64,000 bases of DNA. It comes from Nocardioides albus (lineage in GTDB: Bacteria; Actinomycetota; Actinomycetes; Propionibacteriales; Nocardioidaceae). The stretch lies in assembly GCF_014648255.1 (NCBI RefSeq), contig NZ_BMQT01000004.1, forward strand, positions 62,001 to 126,000. The letters are read 5' to 3'. Positions within the stretch are counted from its first letter, which is position 1. Each line of letters opens with the position of its first letter. A program made the translations under genes and the position numbers. The notes under the pieces were generated by a model, which saw only the letters and a list, made by a program, of their open reading frames with translations, had not been told where the DNA came from and ran no database searches. Positions 26,745-35,691 of the stretch are shown here, piece after piece.

Positions 26745-29444
26745 GTGACCGAGACTCCTCCGGAAGGCCCAGGGCAGACCGCTGCCGGCGGCCGGATCGA
26801 GACCATCGAGCTGCAGTCCTCGATGCAGGCCAGCTACATCGACTACGCGATGGCCGTCATCGTCGGCCGCGCGCTGCCTGACGTACGCGACGGCTTGAAG
26901 CCCGTCCACCGCCGGGTGCTCTACGCGATGTACGACGGTGGCTACCGCCCCGACCGCGGCTTCTCCAAGTGCGCCCGTGTCGTCGGTGAGGTGATGGGTA
27001 ACTACCACCCCCACGGCGACTCGGCGATCTACGACACCCTGGTCCGGCTCGCGCAGCCGTGGGTGCTGCGCAACCCGCTGATCCACGGCCAGGGCAACTT
27101 CGGCTCGCCCGGCAACGACCCGGCCGCGGCCATGCGTTACACCGAGTGCCGGATGGCGCCGCTGGCGCTGGAGATGGTCCGCGATATCACCGAGGACACC
27201 GTCGACTTCGGCCCCAACTACGACGGCCGCTCCCAGGAGCCTGCCATCCTGCCGGCGCGGTTCCCCAACCTGCTGGTCAACGGCTCGGCCGGCATCGCGG
27301 TCGGGATGGCGACCAACATCCCGCCGCACAACCTGCGTGAGGTCGCCTCCGGCGCCAAGTGGTCGCTCGAGCACCCCGACGCCACTCGTGAGGAGCTCCA
27401 GGACGCGCTCCTCGAGCGGATCAAGGGCCCCGACTTCCCCAACGGCGCCCTGATCGCCGGCCGCGAGGGCATCGAGCAGGCCTACCGCACCGGCCGCGGC
27501 TCGATCACCCAGCGCGCGGTGATCGAGGTCGACGAGGACGCCAAGGGCCGCACCAACCTGGTGATCACCGAGCTCCCCTATATGGTGAACCCGGACAACC
27601 TCGCCCAGAAGATCGCCGACCTCGCCGACACCGGCAAGGTGCAGGGCATCGCGGACGTCAAGGACAACACCTCCTCCCGCACCGGGCAGCAGCTCGTGGT
27701 CGTGCTCAAGCGCGACGCGGTCGCCCGCGTCGTACTCAACAACCTGCTCAAGCACACCGAGCTTCAGACCAACTTCTCCGCCAACATGCTGGCGCTGGTC
27801 GACGGGGTGCCGCGCACCCTGACCCTCGACCAGTTCATCTCCCACTGGGTCGAGCACCAGATCGACGTCATCCGGAGGCGTACGGCGTTCCGGCTGCGGA
27901 AGGCCGAGGAGGACGCCCACATCTGGCGCGGCCTGGTCAAGGCTCTCGACCAGCTCGACGCGGTGATCGCGCTGATCCGCTCCTCCCCCGAGGTCGACGA
28001 CGCTCGCCAGGGCCTGATCCGGCTGCTCGAGATCGACGAGGTCCAGGCCAACGCGATCCTCGACATGCAGCTGCGCCGTCTCGCGGCGCTGGAGCGGCAG
28101 AAGATCGTCGACCGTCTGGCCGAGCTCGAGATCATCATCGCCGACCTCGAGGACATCCTCGCCAACGTCGCCCGCCAGCGTCAGATCGTCGGTGACGAGC
28201 TCGACGAGATCGTCGCGAAGTACGGCGACGACCGTCGCACGCAGATCATCGCGGCCGACGGCGACCTCTCCATGGAGGACCTCATCCCCGATGAGGAGCT
28301 GGTCGTCTCGATCACCCGCGGTGGCTACGCCAAGCGCACCCTCGCGGGTGAATACCGCACCCAGAAGCGCGGCGGGAAGGGCGTACGCGGCGCCACCCTG
28401 CGCGGCGACGACGTGGTCGAGCACTTCATCGCGACCACCAACCACCACTGGCTGCTCTTCTTCACCACCGCCGGCCGGGTCTACCGGATCAAGGCCTACA
28501 ACCTGCCCGAGGCGGCGCGTGACGCCAAGGGTGGTCACGTCGCCGGGCTGCTCTCGTTCCAGCCGGACGAGTCGATCGCCCAGGTGCTCGCGATCCGCGA
28601 CTACGAGCAGGCGCCCTACCTCGTGCTGGCCACCCGCTCCGGTCTGATCAAGAAGACCCGCCTCGCCGACTACAACTCGCCTCGCCAGGCGGGCGTCATC
28701 GCGATCAACTTCCGCGAGGACGACGACGAGCTGATCGGCGCCGAGCTGGTCAACTCCGAGGACGACATCCTGCTGGTCTCCCGCAAGGGCCAGGCGATCC
28801 GGTTCCGTGCCGACGACGGTCAGCTGCGGCCGATGGGCCGGGCGACGTCGGGTGTCACCGGCATGAAGTTCCGCGAGGGCGACTCGCTGCTGTCGATGTC
28901 GGTCATCCGGGCCGAGCACGTCGCCGCCGAGATCGCGGCTGGCCTCTCGGAGGCCAACGAGGACACCGCTGACGTCGCCGCTCCCATCTCGGGCGCCGAG
29001 TCGCCGGACGAGGTCAAGGAGCAGTTCGTCTTCACCATCACCGACGGTGGCTTCGCCAAGCGTACGAAGATCTCCGACTACCGGCTGCAGTCCCGCGGTG
29101 GTCTGGGCATCAAGACGATGGCCCTGGCCAACGCCGACCGCGGTGGTCTCGTGGGTGCGTTCATCGTGGTCGACGGCGACGAGATCCTCTCGATCACCGC
29201 GACCGGACAGGTCGTACGCAGCCCGATCAACGCCGACTTCCGGCCCACCGGGCGCTCCACCCAGGGCGTCAAGTTCGTCTCGCCCAAGAAGGGCGACTCG
29301 GTCGCTGTCGTGGCCCGCTCCGTCGAGGCCCGTGAGGTCGACGATGAAGCTGTCACCGGGACAGAGGTTGCAGATGATGTAACAATCGGTGGAGACGGCG
29401 AGCACGGAGCGTCGTCCGAGTCGACCACGGAAGATGAATCCTGA
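26745..29444 (+). CDS. gyrA: DNA gyrase subunit A
   Basis: 899 residues. The breakage-reunion domain contains the catalytic tyrosine in [10 protein letters not shown] and the quinolone region [17 protein letters not shown], with Ser and Asp at the positions where resistance changes arise, so the allele looks sensitive. Beta-pinwheel repeats make up the C-terminal half, including the GyrA box-like QKRGGKG. An acidic, Glu-rich insert near residues 735-765 and an acidic tail complete it. The stop overlaps the ATG of the next gene by one base. Confidence 0.97.
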   Translation: MTETPPEGPGQTAAGGRIETIELQSSMQASYIDYAMAVIVGRALPDVRDGLKPVHRRVLYAMYDGGYRPDRGFSKCARVVGEVMGNYHPHGDSAIYDTLVRLAQPWVLRNPLIHGQGNFGSPGNDPAAAMRYTECRMAPLALEMVRDITEDTVDFGPNYDGRSQEPAILPARFPNLLVNGSAGIAVGMATNIPPHNLREVASGAKWSLEHPDATREELQDALLERIKGPDFPNGALIAGREGIEQAYRTGRGSITQRAVIEVDEDAKGRTNLVITELPYMVNPDNLAQKIADLADTGKVQGIADVKDNTSSRTGQQLVVVLKRDAVARVVLNNLLKHTELQTNFSANMLALVDGVPRTLTLDQFISHWVEHQIDVIRRRTAFRLRKAEEDAHIWRGLVKALDQLDAVIALIRSSPEVDDARQGLIRLLEIDEVQANAILDMQLRRLAALERQKIVDRLAELEIIIADLEDILANVARQRQIVGDELDEIVAKYGDDRRTQIIAADGDLSMEDLIPDEELVVSITRGGYAKRTLAGEYRTQKRGGKGVRGATLRGDDVVEHFIATTNHHWLLFFTTAGRVYRIKAYNLPEAARDAKGGHVAGLLSFQPDESIAQVLAIRDYEQAPYLVLATRSGLIKKTRLADYNSPRQAGVIAINFREDDDELIGAELVNSEDDILLVSRKGQAIRFRADDGQLRPMGRATSGVTGMKFREGDSLLSMSVIRAEHVAAEIAAGLSEANEDTADVAAPISGAESPDEVKEQFVFTITDGGFAKRTKISDYRLQSRGGLGIKTMALANADRGGLVGAFIVVDGDEILSITATGQVVRSPINADFRPTGRSTQGVKFVSPKKGDSVAVVARSVEAREVDDEAVTGTEVADDVTIGGDGEHGASSESTTEDES

Positions 29445-30022
29445 TGACGGACCGCACCGCCGACAACACGACCGGGGGAGTCGCGATGACCGAGCGGAAC
29501 GAGACCGCAGCGCAGCCCGTGACCCAGCGACTCACGGGCACGGTCGCCAACGCGGCCAGTGAGTTCAAGCGTACGACCTCGGCAGCCGCATCCGCGGTGG
29601 CCTCGACCGCCCGCACCTCCGGTCCTGCCGGTGCGGAGCGGGCCGCGGCCGGCGGGTCGGCACGCCGGGCCCGACTGAGCCTGAGCCGGATCGACCCATG
29701 GTCGGTCATGAAGATGGCCTTCCTGCTCTCGATCGCGCTCAGCGTCGTGGTGATCGTCGCTGTCTTCGTCATCTGGTCCGTGCTCGGCGCCGCCGGCGTG
29801 TGGGACGCGATCAACCAAGCGGTCAAGGACGTCGTCGGTGACTCCAGCGCGGGCTGGAACGTGCAGGACTACCTCGGCCTCTCCCGCATCATGGGCTTCA
29901 CCATGGTCGTCTCGGTCATCAACATCGTCCTGATGACGGCGGTAGCCACCCTCTCCGCGTTCCTCTACAACATGGCCGCCGCACTCCTCGGCGGCGTAGA
30001 AGTAGAGCTCACCGAGAACTGA
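29444..30022 (+). CDS. DUF3566 membrane protein
   Basis: 192 residues. A disordered Ala/Thr-rich N-terminus precedes a DUF3566 domain with two helices: SRIDPWSVMKMAFLLSIALS and a second segment near VVSVINIVLMTAVATLSAFLYNMAAALLGG. The equivalent gene follows gyrA in mycobacteria (Rv0007), where its role is unclear. The start overlaps the gyrA stop; an internal ATG at 29486 is possible. Confidence 0.9.
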   Translation: MTDRTADNTTGGVAMTERNETAAQPVTQRLTGTVANAASEFKRTTSAAASAVASTARTSGPAGAERAAAGGSARRARLSLSRIDPWSVMKMAFLLSIALSVVVIVAVFVIWSVLGAAGVWDAINQAVKDVVGDSSAGWNVQDYLGLSRIMGFTMVVSVINIVLMTAVATLSAFLYNMAAALLGGVEVELTEN

Positions 30023-30037
30023 GCCGACGAGACCCGC

Positions 30038-30086
30038 AACCTGGGGAGGGTTGTCCGAACACCGTTCGGATGGCCCTCCCCAGGTT
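30038..30086. terminator. Large hairpin, palindrome P1 (terminator-like)
   Basis: 23-base arms (30038-30060 and 30064-30086) pair except for a 3x3 internal loop. The outer part is AACCTGGGGAGGG and the inner part TCCGAAC. It touches the stop codon of the gene on its right and follows the DUF3566 gene, so it could stop both. A related palindrome lies at the other end of that gene. Confidence 0.8.
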
Positions 30087-31069
30087 CATTCGTTCAGGCG
30101 GCAGTTCTGCCCGCAGGCCCGCACTCTCCCGCTCCAGCCATTTCTCGTGAGGATCCGTCCTACCCGCGCGGCTGTCTGGCACGGGGTGTCGAACACCTGG
30201 TGGAACCGCAGTCGTGCGGTGACCGTCCCCATCTCCGCCAGGTCGTCCAACGAACGGTCCGCATCGCGGGCCTGGTTGCGCCAGGATTCGTGGCCGAGCG
30301 CACCATCGAGCTCGACCACCAATGCGTACGCCTCGTACTCGACGTCGCGGTACTGGTTGCCAGAAGCACCGGTCCGTGGCGACTGGCGCCGTCCCGAAGG
30401 GAGACCGTGCGCCCGCTCGACCTTGGTGAGATATCCGTGCTCGAGCACCGAGTGCGTGCCGGTCGCGAGGTCGTCGACCAAGGCTTGGATGAGCTTGCGG
30501 CGGCGTAGGGAGCGGGCGCGGTTCAGCGCTTCCTGAAGTGTGACAGCGGTGACGTACGACCGGCTGGCCACCTCGGCGACCCGTGCGATCGCATCGATCT
30601 CGGACCTGGCCAGGTGGGCCATGGCCAGCGCGTTGTCCTCGACCTTGAGGCGCGGTGGGGTGCCTCCGTACGCCTTCAGCCCGAGGTCGCGCATCCGATG
30701 GATGACGAGGCCAGGCTGGGGCATGACCTTGCGGGAGTGGTCGATGGCCACGTGGATCGGTCGGCCGTCGTCGCGTCCTCGCGGGGCCTCGAGGCTCTCT
30801 CGACAGAGCAGGGCCGGAGCAGCGTAGAGCACTGCTGCCCAGGCGCGTTGCTCCCAGGTGAGAGGCCCGGTGTGGTCGACGTATACCCGCGGGTGCACGC
30901 GCCGCAGCTCGTTGCGGCGCACGGCGCGCTCGATGTCGATCCGGCTGAGGCCACCGGCCGTGAGCTGAGCGTAAGTGGTCACGCCGTCCTGCATCCGCCG
31001 CTGAGCGTCGAGCATCCGTGCCGCATCTTCGCGCGCGAAGATCGCCTCGAGGTCCTCCGAGTCGGACAT
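30086..31069 (-). CDS. AbiEi-like winged-helix protein with DUF559/Vsr-like C-terminus
   Basis: 327 residues. The N-terminal 80 residues (TYAQLTAGGLSRIDIERAVRR, then ELRRVHPRVYVDH) look like the winged-helix domain of type IV AbiEi antitoxins. The C-terminal third (YRDVEYEAYALVVELDGALGH, then ARDADRSLDDLAEMG and a final Arg/His-rich strand) resembles the DUF559/Vsr PD-(D/E)XK nuclease fold, with an ExD pair in VELDG. No AbiEii toxin gene lies next to it, so it is probably not a classical antitoxin. Such fusions are common in Actinobacteria and their function is unknown. It is flanked by two related palindromes. Confidence 0.65.
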   Translation of the reverse strand: MSDSEDLEAIFAREDAARMLDAQRRMQDGVTTYAQLTAGGLSRIDIERAVRRNELRRVHPRVYVDHTGPLTWEQRAWAAVLYAAPALLCRESLEAPRGRDDGRPIHVAIDHSRKVMPQPGLVIHRMRDLGLKAYGGTPPRLKVEDNALAMAHLARSEIDAIARVAEVASRSYVTAVTLQEALNRARSLRRRKLIQALVDDLATGTHSVLEHGYLTKVERAHGLPSGRRQSPRTGASGNQYRDVEYEAYALVVELDGALGHESWRNQARDADRSLDDLAEMGTVTARLRFHQVFDTPCQTAARVGRILTRNGWSGRVRACGQNCRLNE

Positions 31070-31081
31070 GCTGGCACTCTA

Positions 31082-31130
31082 ACCCTGGGGAGGCCTATCC
31101 GAACCAGGCTCGGACAGACCTCCCCAGGGT
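31082..31130. repeat. Large hairpin, palindrome P2
   Basis: 24-base arms (31082-31105 and 31107-31130) with three mismatches. The outer part is ACCCTGGGGAGG and the inner part contains TCCGA, clearly related to P1 at 30038-30086. It begins 13 bases upstream of the start codon of the AbiEi-like gene, so it is likely to lie in or near its 5' leader. Confidence 0.75.
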
Positions 31131-31148
31131 CCGCGGGGGCTCATCGTT

Positions 31149-31185
31149 TTGGTTCCTCGGGTGGCCGCCGGGTAATGTTTCCTCT
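31149..31185 (+). promoter_or_regulatory. tRNA-Ile promoter
   Basis: A -35-like TTGGTT (31149-31154), an 18-base gap and TAATGT (31173-31178) continuing as TTCCTCT. The tRNA-Leu gene at 51.75 kb has the same layout, including the preceding TCGTTTTGG and the following TTCCTCT. Confidence 0.55.
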
Positions 31186-31224
31186 CGCCTGCTGGTAGGG
31201 GCTTCCACCCTCCAGTTGGCGCCT

Positions 31225-31298
31225 GCGCTTATAGCTCAGACGGTTAGAGCACCACACTGATAATGTGGGGGTCGGAGGTTCAAGTCCTCCTAAGCGCA
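31225..31298 (+). tRNA. ileT: tRNA-Ile (anticodon GAT)
   Basis: A 74-base cloverleaf. The acceptor stem GCGCTTA pairs with TAAGCGC, and the anticodon stem CCACA/TGTGG encloses CTGATAA with GAT at 31259-31261. The T arm is GGAGG-TTCAAGT-CCTCC. CCA is not encoded. Confidence 0.96.
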
Positions 31299-31305
31299 CA
31301 GCATC

Positions 31306-31327
31306 GCCCTGAACTCCGGTTCGGGGC
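31306..31327 (+). terminator. Terminator after tRNA-Ile
   Basis: A nine-bp stem GCCCTGAAC/GTTCGGGGC with loop TCCG and one G-T pair, followed by a T-rich tract. Confidence 0.7.
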
Positions 31328-31361
31328 GTTTCTGCTTTTCAGGCATGCGAACATCAACGTC

Positions 31362-32306
31362 ATGACCAAGATCGACCTTCCGTTCGACCTCGACTCCATC
31401 CCCGGACGTACGCGCCGGTGGGTCAAGGGCGGGATGAAACGCACCGACCGGTGGGTGCAGGGGCTCGGTGGACGCGTCGGCCCACTCATCCCCAACACGC
31501 TGGCCACCGGGGGCGTCGGCGACTGGACCCCGCAGGGGCTGGGCCATGATCCCGAGACCAACCTGCTGGCACAGAGCTATTACTCCCATGACAACGGGTC
31601 GGCGCTGGTGCTGGTCGACCTGAAGAGCGGCCGGTCCGCCGCCGAGGTGCTGCTGGTGGGCTACCGCGGCAAGGCCGGCCCCGGGCACGCCGGCGGTGTC
31701 GCGATCGACGGCGACGACGTGTGGGTCTCCAAGGGGGCTGCGGGCGCCGGTCGGCTCTACCGCTACTCGCTCTCCGCGATCGGCGAGTCGACCAAGGGCG
31801 CCGAGGTGGAGCCGGTCGAGGCGCCGACGAAGGTGGCGGCCGGCTCGTACTGTCGGATCCGCGGAGACCGTCTGTACGTCGGAGGCTTCGCCAAGCAGAC
31901 GCTGTACGCCTACGCCAGGGCCGAGGATGGTGAGTGGGACTTCTCCGAGCCGGTCCTCTCGACCACCACGCCGCCGCAGGTCCAAGGCGTCGTGGTGCGT
32001 GGCGCTGAGTACGTCTTCTCCTCCTCGTTCGGTCGCCACCGGCCGAGCACGATCTTCATCTGCGAGCGGAAGCCGGACGGCGGGGTCGGCGCGGTCCGGC
32101 GCCAGTACAAGTTCCCCAACATGGCTGAGGCGATCGTCGAGGTCTCCGGTGAGCTCATCACCACCTACGAGTCTGGCGCCTCCCCCTACAGTCGGCCCGC
32201 GGCGTACGGGTTCGGGATCTTGATCGGTCGGATGTGGGCGAGCACCCACATGACCTGCACGCCCATCGCCTCGCTCGGCCTGGCGCCGGACCCGGGTGCC
32301 GGGTGA
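31362..32306 (+). CDS. Conserved hypothetical protein, probably beta-propeller-like
   Basis: 314 residues from ATG 31362; no clear ribosome site, and internal ATGs are possible. There is no signal peptide of the usual kind. Repeating short beta-strand patterns ([80 protein letters not shown]) look like blades of a propeller or a quinoprotein-like fold. I do not recognise a function. The gene follows the tRNA-Ile terminator and precedes DLW-39 on the same strand. Confidence 0.65.
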   Translation: MTKIDLPFDLDSIPGRTRRWVKGGMKRTDRWVQGLGGRVGPLIPNTLATGGVGDWTPQGLGHDPETNLLAQSYYSHDNGSALVLVDLKSGRSAAEVLLVGYRGKAGPGHAGGVAIDGDDVWVSKGAAGAGRLYRYSLSAIGESTKGAEVEPVEAPTKVAAGSYCRIRGDRLYVGGFAKQTLYAYARAEDGEWDFSEPVLSTTTPPQVQGVVVRGAEYVFSSSFGRHRPSTIFICERKPDGGVGAVRRQYKFPNMAEAIVEVSGELITTYESGASPYSRPAAYGFGILIGRMWASTHMTCTPIASLGLAPDPGAG

Positions 32307-32386
32307 TTTCGTACGCCTCAGGGCGGGCCGGTACGCTTTCCTGGTCTAACGGGCAGCGATGCTCACCACGACTTGCAGGAGATGAC

Positions 32387-32506
32387 ATGAAGAAGATCGT
32401 CCTCGTACTGCTGGCCGCGGCTGGCATCATCCTCGCCAAGAAGAAGCTCGACCAGTCAAACCCCGAGAAGGGGCACTGGGCCGAGGCGACCGACACGGTG
32501 AGCTGA
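32387..32506 (+). CDS. DLW-39 family small membrane protein
   Basis: Exactly 39 residues: a single hydrophobic helix ([19 protein letters not shown]) and a tail ending [10 protein letters not shown], which matches the actinobacterial DLW-39 family (usually DLWAEATD). GGAG lies five bases before the ATG. Its position just before tRNA-Ala is typical of the family. Function is unknown. Confidence 0.9.
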   Translation: MKKIVLVLLAAAGIILAKKKLDQSNPEKGHWAEATDTVS

Positions 32507-32523
32507 CCGACGGACACCCGTCC

Positions 32524-32596
32524 GGGGCGTTGGCGCAATTGGTAGCGCACCTGCTTTGCAAGCAGGGGGTTAGGGGTTCGAGTCCCCTACGCTCCA
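32524..32596 (+). tRNA. alaT: tRNA-Ala (anticodon TGC)
   Basis: A 73-base cloverleaf. The acceptor GGGGCGT pairs with ACGCTCC (one G-T pair), and the anticodon stem CCTGC/GCAGG encloses TTTGCAA with TGC at 32557-32559. The T arm is AGGGG-TTCGAGT-CCCCT. CCA is not encoded. Confidence 0.96.
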
Positions 32597-33116
32597 CCCA
32601 CTCTGACCAGGCAAAACGCGAAAGCGCCTGTCTGGCCATCGTGTACGAGAGAACCGACGCTCCGTGTCGCGGAAATGAAGAAGAGCGCCCAGTCCGTAGA
32701 CCGAGCGCTCACTCTCCAGGGCCGCACCTAGAACCGCAACGTCTCGTGGAGGATGCTGATCCTCACTCACGAGCCACGCCAGTCCTTTGTCACGATACGA
32801 CGTCGGGGGGAACCGTCGCATCGTCACTTTTGCTGGCCCTTCGCCAGCAGACCCACACTCACGTCCGCCAACTGGGCCGCGGCACCAACGGCGCAGTTCG
32901 TGGTGTCACTCGCCATATAGGAGAAGTCACCCTGACCGCTCCGTTGGTACCTCTCCGGTAACCGCCCATCCGCCGACCGATGCATGTGATCCCGATCCTG
33001 CCGCCCGACGATGGCCGACACTGCAAGCGACGTCGAGGAGCGCAAAGCAGCCATGGGTCATACTGGTTCTGGCAGTGATCCGTGGAGCCGGAGAAGGTGC
33101 GGGAGGCGGAGCGGGG
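32597..33116. other. Gene-free stretch after tRNA-Ala
   Basis: This 520-base gap has no convincing gene. It contains a 71-bp imperfect inverted repeat at 32881-32951 and a small hairpin TGCTGGC/GCCAGCA at 32831-32849. The last bases carry the purine-rich ribosome site of the HNH gene. Confidence 0.6.
32881..32951. repeat. 71-bp imperfect inverted repeat
   Basis: The arms start GGCACCAACGGCGC and end GCTCCGTTGGTACC, meeting at a central CATATAG. Pairing is strong over the outer 14 bases and patchy inside. It resembles a miniature palindromic element; copy number is unknown from one window. Confidence 0.55.
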
Positions 33117-33524
33117 ATGCAGCGGAACCGTAGATCCTCTCCTGTGGCGACTGCGTCGACGCGCAAGCGCTATGCCAAGAGGCGACAACGCAGGCTCGCT
33201 CGGGTGGACAACGACCTCACGGCGGAGCAATGGGCTGCGCTGATCGAAGCGTGGCGCGGGTGCGCCTACTGCCGGGCGGACGGCGTGCCCCTCCAGCGCG
33301 ACTGCGTCATGCCCATCTCTCGTGGCGGTCGATACACGCTGGAGAACGTGGTCCCTGCATGCGCATCCTGCAACGCGAGCAAGCACAACAGCGAGGTGAC
33401 GGGGTGGATGCGACGCAAGAAGCTCGACGAACGCACGTTCCTCGTGCGGAACGCGGAAATCCTTCGTGCGATTCGGACCGAACCAGCCAGGGCTGTTGTG
33501 CCCGGTATCCAGATAGACAACTAG
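33117..33524 (+). CDS. HNH endonuclease
   Basis: 135 residues from ATG 33117, preceded by GGAGGCGGAGCGGGG. After a basic N-terminus the HNH fold shows the first zinc pair CAYC, then RDCVMPISRGGRYTLENVVPAC and the second pair CASC with NASKH. The usual first catalytic His (DHV) is replaced by Cys (RDCV), so either the subfamily uses another residue or activity is altered. It ends convergently with the TetR gene, the two stops sharing the bases CTAG. Confidence 0.85.
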   Translation: MQRNRRSSPVATASTRKRYAKRRQRRLARVDNDLTAEQWAALIEAWRGCAYCRADGVPLQRDCVMPISRGGRYTLENVVPACASCNASKHNSEVTGWMRRKKLDERTFLVRNAEILRAIRTEPARAVVPGIQIDN

Positions 33525-34135
33525 AACGCTGGCCGTTCTGACGGATGAAAGAGTCTGCCCAGGTGCTGATCGATCGCGGCCAGTGCGGCCTGGGGTGTGA
33601 CCACGTCGAGCTCGAGCAGCGGGGTGAACCCGGTCAGCGCGAGGATGAGGTCGGTCTCGACAGTCGGGTCACGGTCTGAGGGGATCTGCCCGTCGGCCAG
33701 CGCCTGCCGGATGAGGCGCTCGACCATCGCCTTCCCCTCTCGCAGCCCGAGGGACGCCTGTGCCTGCAGGTCCGGGTTGTGGAGCGCCTCGAGGACGTAG
33801 GCGGCGTTCATGCGGCTGGTCGTACGGGCGTCGGGTTGCAGCGGAAGCATCTCGGTGATGACCACTCGCAGCACCTCCCGAGGGTGCGGAGGCTGGTCGA
33901 GAGCGGCCAGGCCGTGCGTGACCCGGTGTGATGTCTGTTCGGCGGCGAAGTCGATCGCGAAGGTGAGCATCGCTGTGCGCGAGGAGAAGTAGTGCTGCAG
34001 TTGTCCGAGGGAGACCCCCGCCTCGCGGGCGACCTCGCGCATGGTCGCTCGTGCCCATCCCTGCTGCTCAACGACCCGCCACAGTGCATGCGCGATCGCT
34101 TCGCGTCGCTCGCGGTGGTCGACCTGCTTCGGCAT
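33521..34135 (-). CDS. TetR/AcrR family transcriptional regulator
   Basis: 204 residues from ATG 34135, which has AAGGGG upstream; the longer frame to 34168 enters the promoter. The helix-turn-helix is ATMREVAREAGVSLGQLQHYFSSRTAML (about 30-57) and the rest is a ligand-binding helical domain. It is divergent from the DUF1992 gene across an AT-rich gap with inverted repeats, so autoregulation and control of that gene are likely. The ligand is unknown. Confidence 0.9.
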   Translation of the reverse strand: MPKQVDHRERREAIAHALWRVVEQQGWARATMREVAREAGVSLGQLQHYFSSRTAMLTFAIDFAAEQTSHRVTHGLAALDQPPHPREVLRVVITEMLPLQPDARTTSRMNAAYVLEALHNPDLQAQASLGLREGKAMVERLIRQALADGQIPSDRDPTVETDLILALTGFTPLLELDVVTPQAALAAIDQHLGRLFHPSERPAF

Positions 34136-34148
34136 CACGGCCCCTTCT

Positions 34149-34189
34149 CTTTTCAATACGTATGACATAATACAGGTGACTTGAAAAAG
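34149..34189. promoter_or_regulatory. Divergent promoter and probable TetR operator
   Basis: AT-rich 41 bases with CTTTTCAA (34149-34156) and TTGAAAAAG (34181-34189) as an inverted pair, and GTAT-N6-ATAC (34160-34173) inside. TATTAT on the minus strand (34172-34167) is a good -10 for tetR. Confidence 0.5.
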
Positions 34190-34204
34190 CCGAATGGGGT
34201 GACG

Positions 34205-34744
34205 ATGACCGATCAGGAGCTGTCGATCGCCAGGGGCGGCGTACTTTTACACGATCCCTATGCCGTCGCGATCGACGAAGGGGTCGCGGTCACCCTGCTC
34301 GCTGACCTCCAGGTGCGGAGAGCGATCGCGCGTGGCGAGTTCGACGACCTGCCTGGGAGCGGCGAGCCGATCGACCTACCTGATCAGCACGACCCGGAGT
34401 GGTGGGTCCGGAGCATCGTCCAACGTGAGCACATCGCGTTGCTGCCACCGTCCATCCAGCTGCGCAAGGACGACGCCGCCCTGGACGGACGCCTCGACGA
34501 GATGTCCGATGAGACGGCGGTACGACGCGAGATCGACGACTTCAACGTGCGTGTGGTCCGGGCTCGCTACGAGCTGCCGTCGGGACCGCCGTTGATCACC
34601 ATGCCGCGTGACCCCGACGCAACCGTGCAGGCCTGGGCCGACCGTCGAGCGGCGCGAGCCGAGCGGGGGCGTCAGGCCGCGCGCGTGGACGATCCCGCTC
34701 CGCGCCGGCGCCGCCGGCGGTTCCGGCTCTTCAGGAGCCGGTGA
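34205..34744 (+). CDS. DUF1992 (DnaJC28-like) protein
   Basis: 179 residues from ATG 34205, just after GGGGTGACG; GTG 34199 is possible. The DUF1992 domain is clear: VRRAIARGEFDDLPGSGEPIDL, with the conserved GxF-x(2)-LPG-x-GxP core. A coiled or charged C-terminus ends in a strongly basic tail (RRRRRRFRLFRSR). The family is found from bacteria to the human DNAJC28 but its molecular role is unknown. It is divergent from the tetR gene. Confidence 0.85.
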   Translation: MTDQELSIARGGVLLHDPYAVAIDEGVAVTLLADLQVRRAIARGEFDDLPGSGEPIDLPDQHDPEWWVRSIVQREHIALLPPSIQLRKDDAALDGRLDEMSDETAVRREIDDFNVRVVRARYELPSGPPLITMPRDPDATVQAWADRRAARAERGRQAARVDDPAPRRRRRRFRLFRSR

Positions 34745-34751
34745 GGGGCGC

Positions 34752-35354
34752 TCAGGTCGCGATCAGTGCGGCGTACTTCGGTCGCAGCGCGTCGGTCCGG
34801 TCCTTGACGCGTTGGACGAGGAGAGCTGAGGTCTCCGGTGTCAGGGTGGTGGGACCGTCGTCGAGGAGGTCGGCGAGCTCGTCCAGGCAGACGTGCCAGC
34901 CGACGGCGGTGTCGGTGTTACCGGTGGGGCCGCCTAGCCAGGTGGTGAAGGTGAGGCGGGTGCCGTCCTCGGTGGGCTCGAGCTCGAAGCGGAGCAGGTC
35001 GGTCAGATCCTCCCGGCCGTCCATCCCCCAGGTGAGCTCGAAGGTCCGAGGCGGGTCCCACACCCGCAGCTCCCCTTCCGAGACGTAGTCGCCCGGGTCG
35101 ACGCCCATGTCCTCGATCGCCTCGGCCGTGCTCGCCAGCTCCAGCCCCTCGGGCCAGAACGGGAGGCTCAGGCGCGCGCCGGCAACGCGTTCGCCGACGA
35201 TGTCCGCCGGGAACCAGTGCCGCAGGCCGTCCGTCTCGGTCAGCGCCCGCCACACCTTCTCCGGTGAGTGGTGAAGCAGACGTACGTAGCGAAGGCCCGT
35301 CCGCTCGCCGTCGTGGAGCACTTCGCCCAGCGGGCCGGTGGTCGTTTCGGTCAT
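34752..35354 (-). CDS. SRPBCC/AHSA1-family protein
   Basis: 200 residues from ATG 35354, which overlaps the stop of the ArsR gene as ATGA. The fold signature is RLLHHSPEKVWRALTETDGLRHWFPADIVGE and a C-terminal amphipathic helix (AVGWHVCLDELADLL). AHSA1-type proteins bind hydrophobic ligands. ArsR-SRPBCC pairs of this kind are frequent in Actinobacteria and usually form one autoregulated operon; the ligand is not known. Confidence 0.88.
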   Translation of the reverse strand: MTETTTGPLGEVLHDGERTGLRYVRLLHHSPEKVWRALTETDGLRHWFPADIVGERVAGARLSLPFWPEGLELASTAEAIEDMGVDPGDYVSEGELRVWDPPRTFELTWGMDGREDLTDLLRFELEPTEDGTRLTFTTWLGGPTGNTDTAVGWHVCLDELADLLDDGPTTLTPETSALLVQRVKDRTDALRPKYAALIAT

Positions 35355-35689
35355 CAGTTCTCCTCGTGGTCGGGGTCGTCGAGCTGGTCCAGGTGTCGCT
35401 CGAGCGCGTCCAGGCGTTCGGCCCACACCCGGCGGTACGGCGCAAGCCATTCCTCCAGCTCTCGGAGCCGATCGGCCCGCAGCCGGTAGTGGCGCCGCGG
35501 CCCGTCGATGCGTACCTGCACCAGCTCGGCCTCGCCCAGCGTCCGCAGGTGCTTGGACACGTTCGGCTGGGCGAGCCCGAGACTCTCGACGAGCTCTCCC
35601 ACCGCCATCTCGCGCTGACAGAGCAGGTCGAGGATCTGCCGACGGGTCGGGTCGGCGATCGCGCTGAAGACGTCACGGGTGGGCACCAC
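35354..35689 (-). CDS. ArsR-family transcriptional regulator
   Basis: 111 residues from GTG 35689 (the next codon is also GTG). It has the winged-helix core FSAIADPTRRQILDLLCQREMAVGELVESLGLAQPNVSKHLRTL, without obvious metal-binding Cys pairs, so the metal-free type paired with SRPBCC proteins is likely. There is no ribosome site before the GTG, and a promoter-operator ends two bases upstream, which fits a leaderless mRNA. Confidence 0.9.
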   Translation of the reverse strand: MVPTRDVFSAIADPTRRQILDLLCQREMAVGELVESLGLAQPNVSKHLRTLGEAELVQVRIDGPRRHYRLRADRLRELEEWLAPYRRVWAERLDALERHLDQLDDPDHEEN

Positions 35690-35691
35690 CC

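Noticed and set aside
24426..29405. A very long open frame on the minus strand opposite gyrB and gyrA, about 1660 codons.
   Set aside because: It mirrors the codon bias of the high-GC gyrase genes, is rich in Val, Asp, Gly and Leu in a pattern typical of antisense shadows, has no known domain and covers two well-established genes.
30086..31069. A type IV toxin-antitoxin pair.
   Set aside because: Only an AbiEi-like N-terminus is present. There is no AbiEii-type nucleotidyltransferase next to it, and the C-terminus is nuclease-like.
31225..32596. An rRNA operon around tRNA-Ile and tRNA-Ala.
   Set aside because: No 16S or 23S sequence lies between or around the two tRNAs; protein genes fill the space.
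32824..33054. A short minus-strand protein across the 71-bp palindrome.
   Set aside because: It has no ribosome site, its residues follow the palindrome sequence and there is no recognised family.
32597..33116. An integrated element at tRNA-Ala.
   Set aside because: No integrase, no duplicated tRNA 3' end and no phage genes are visible in the window.
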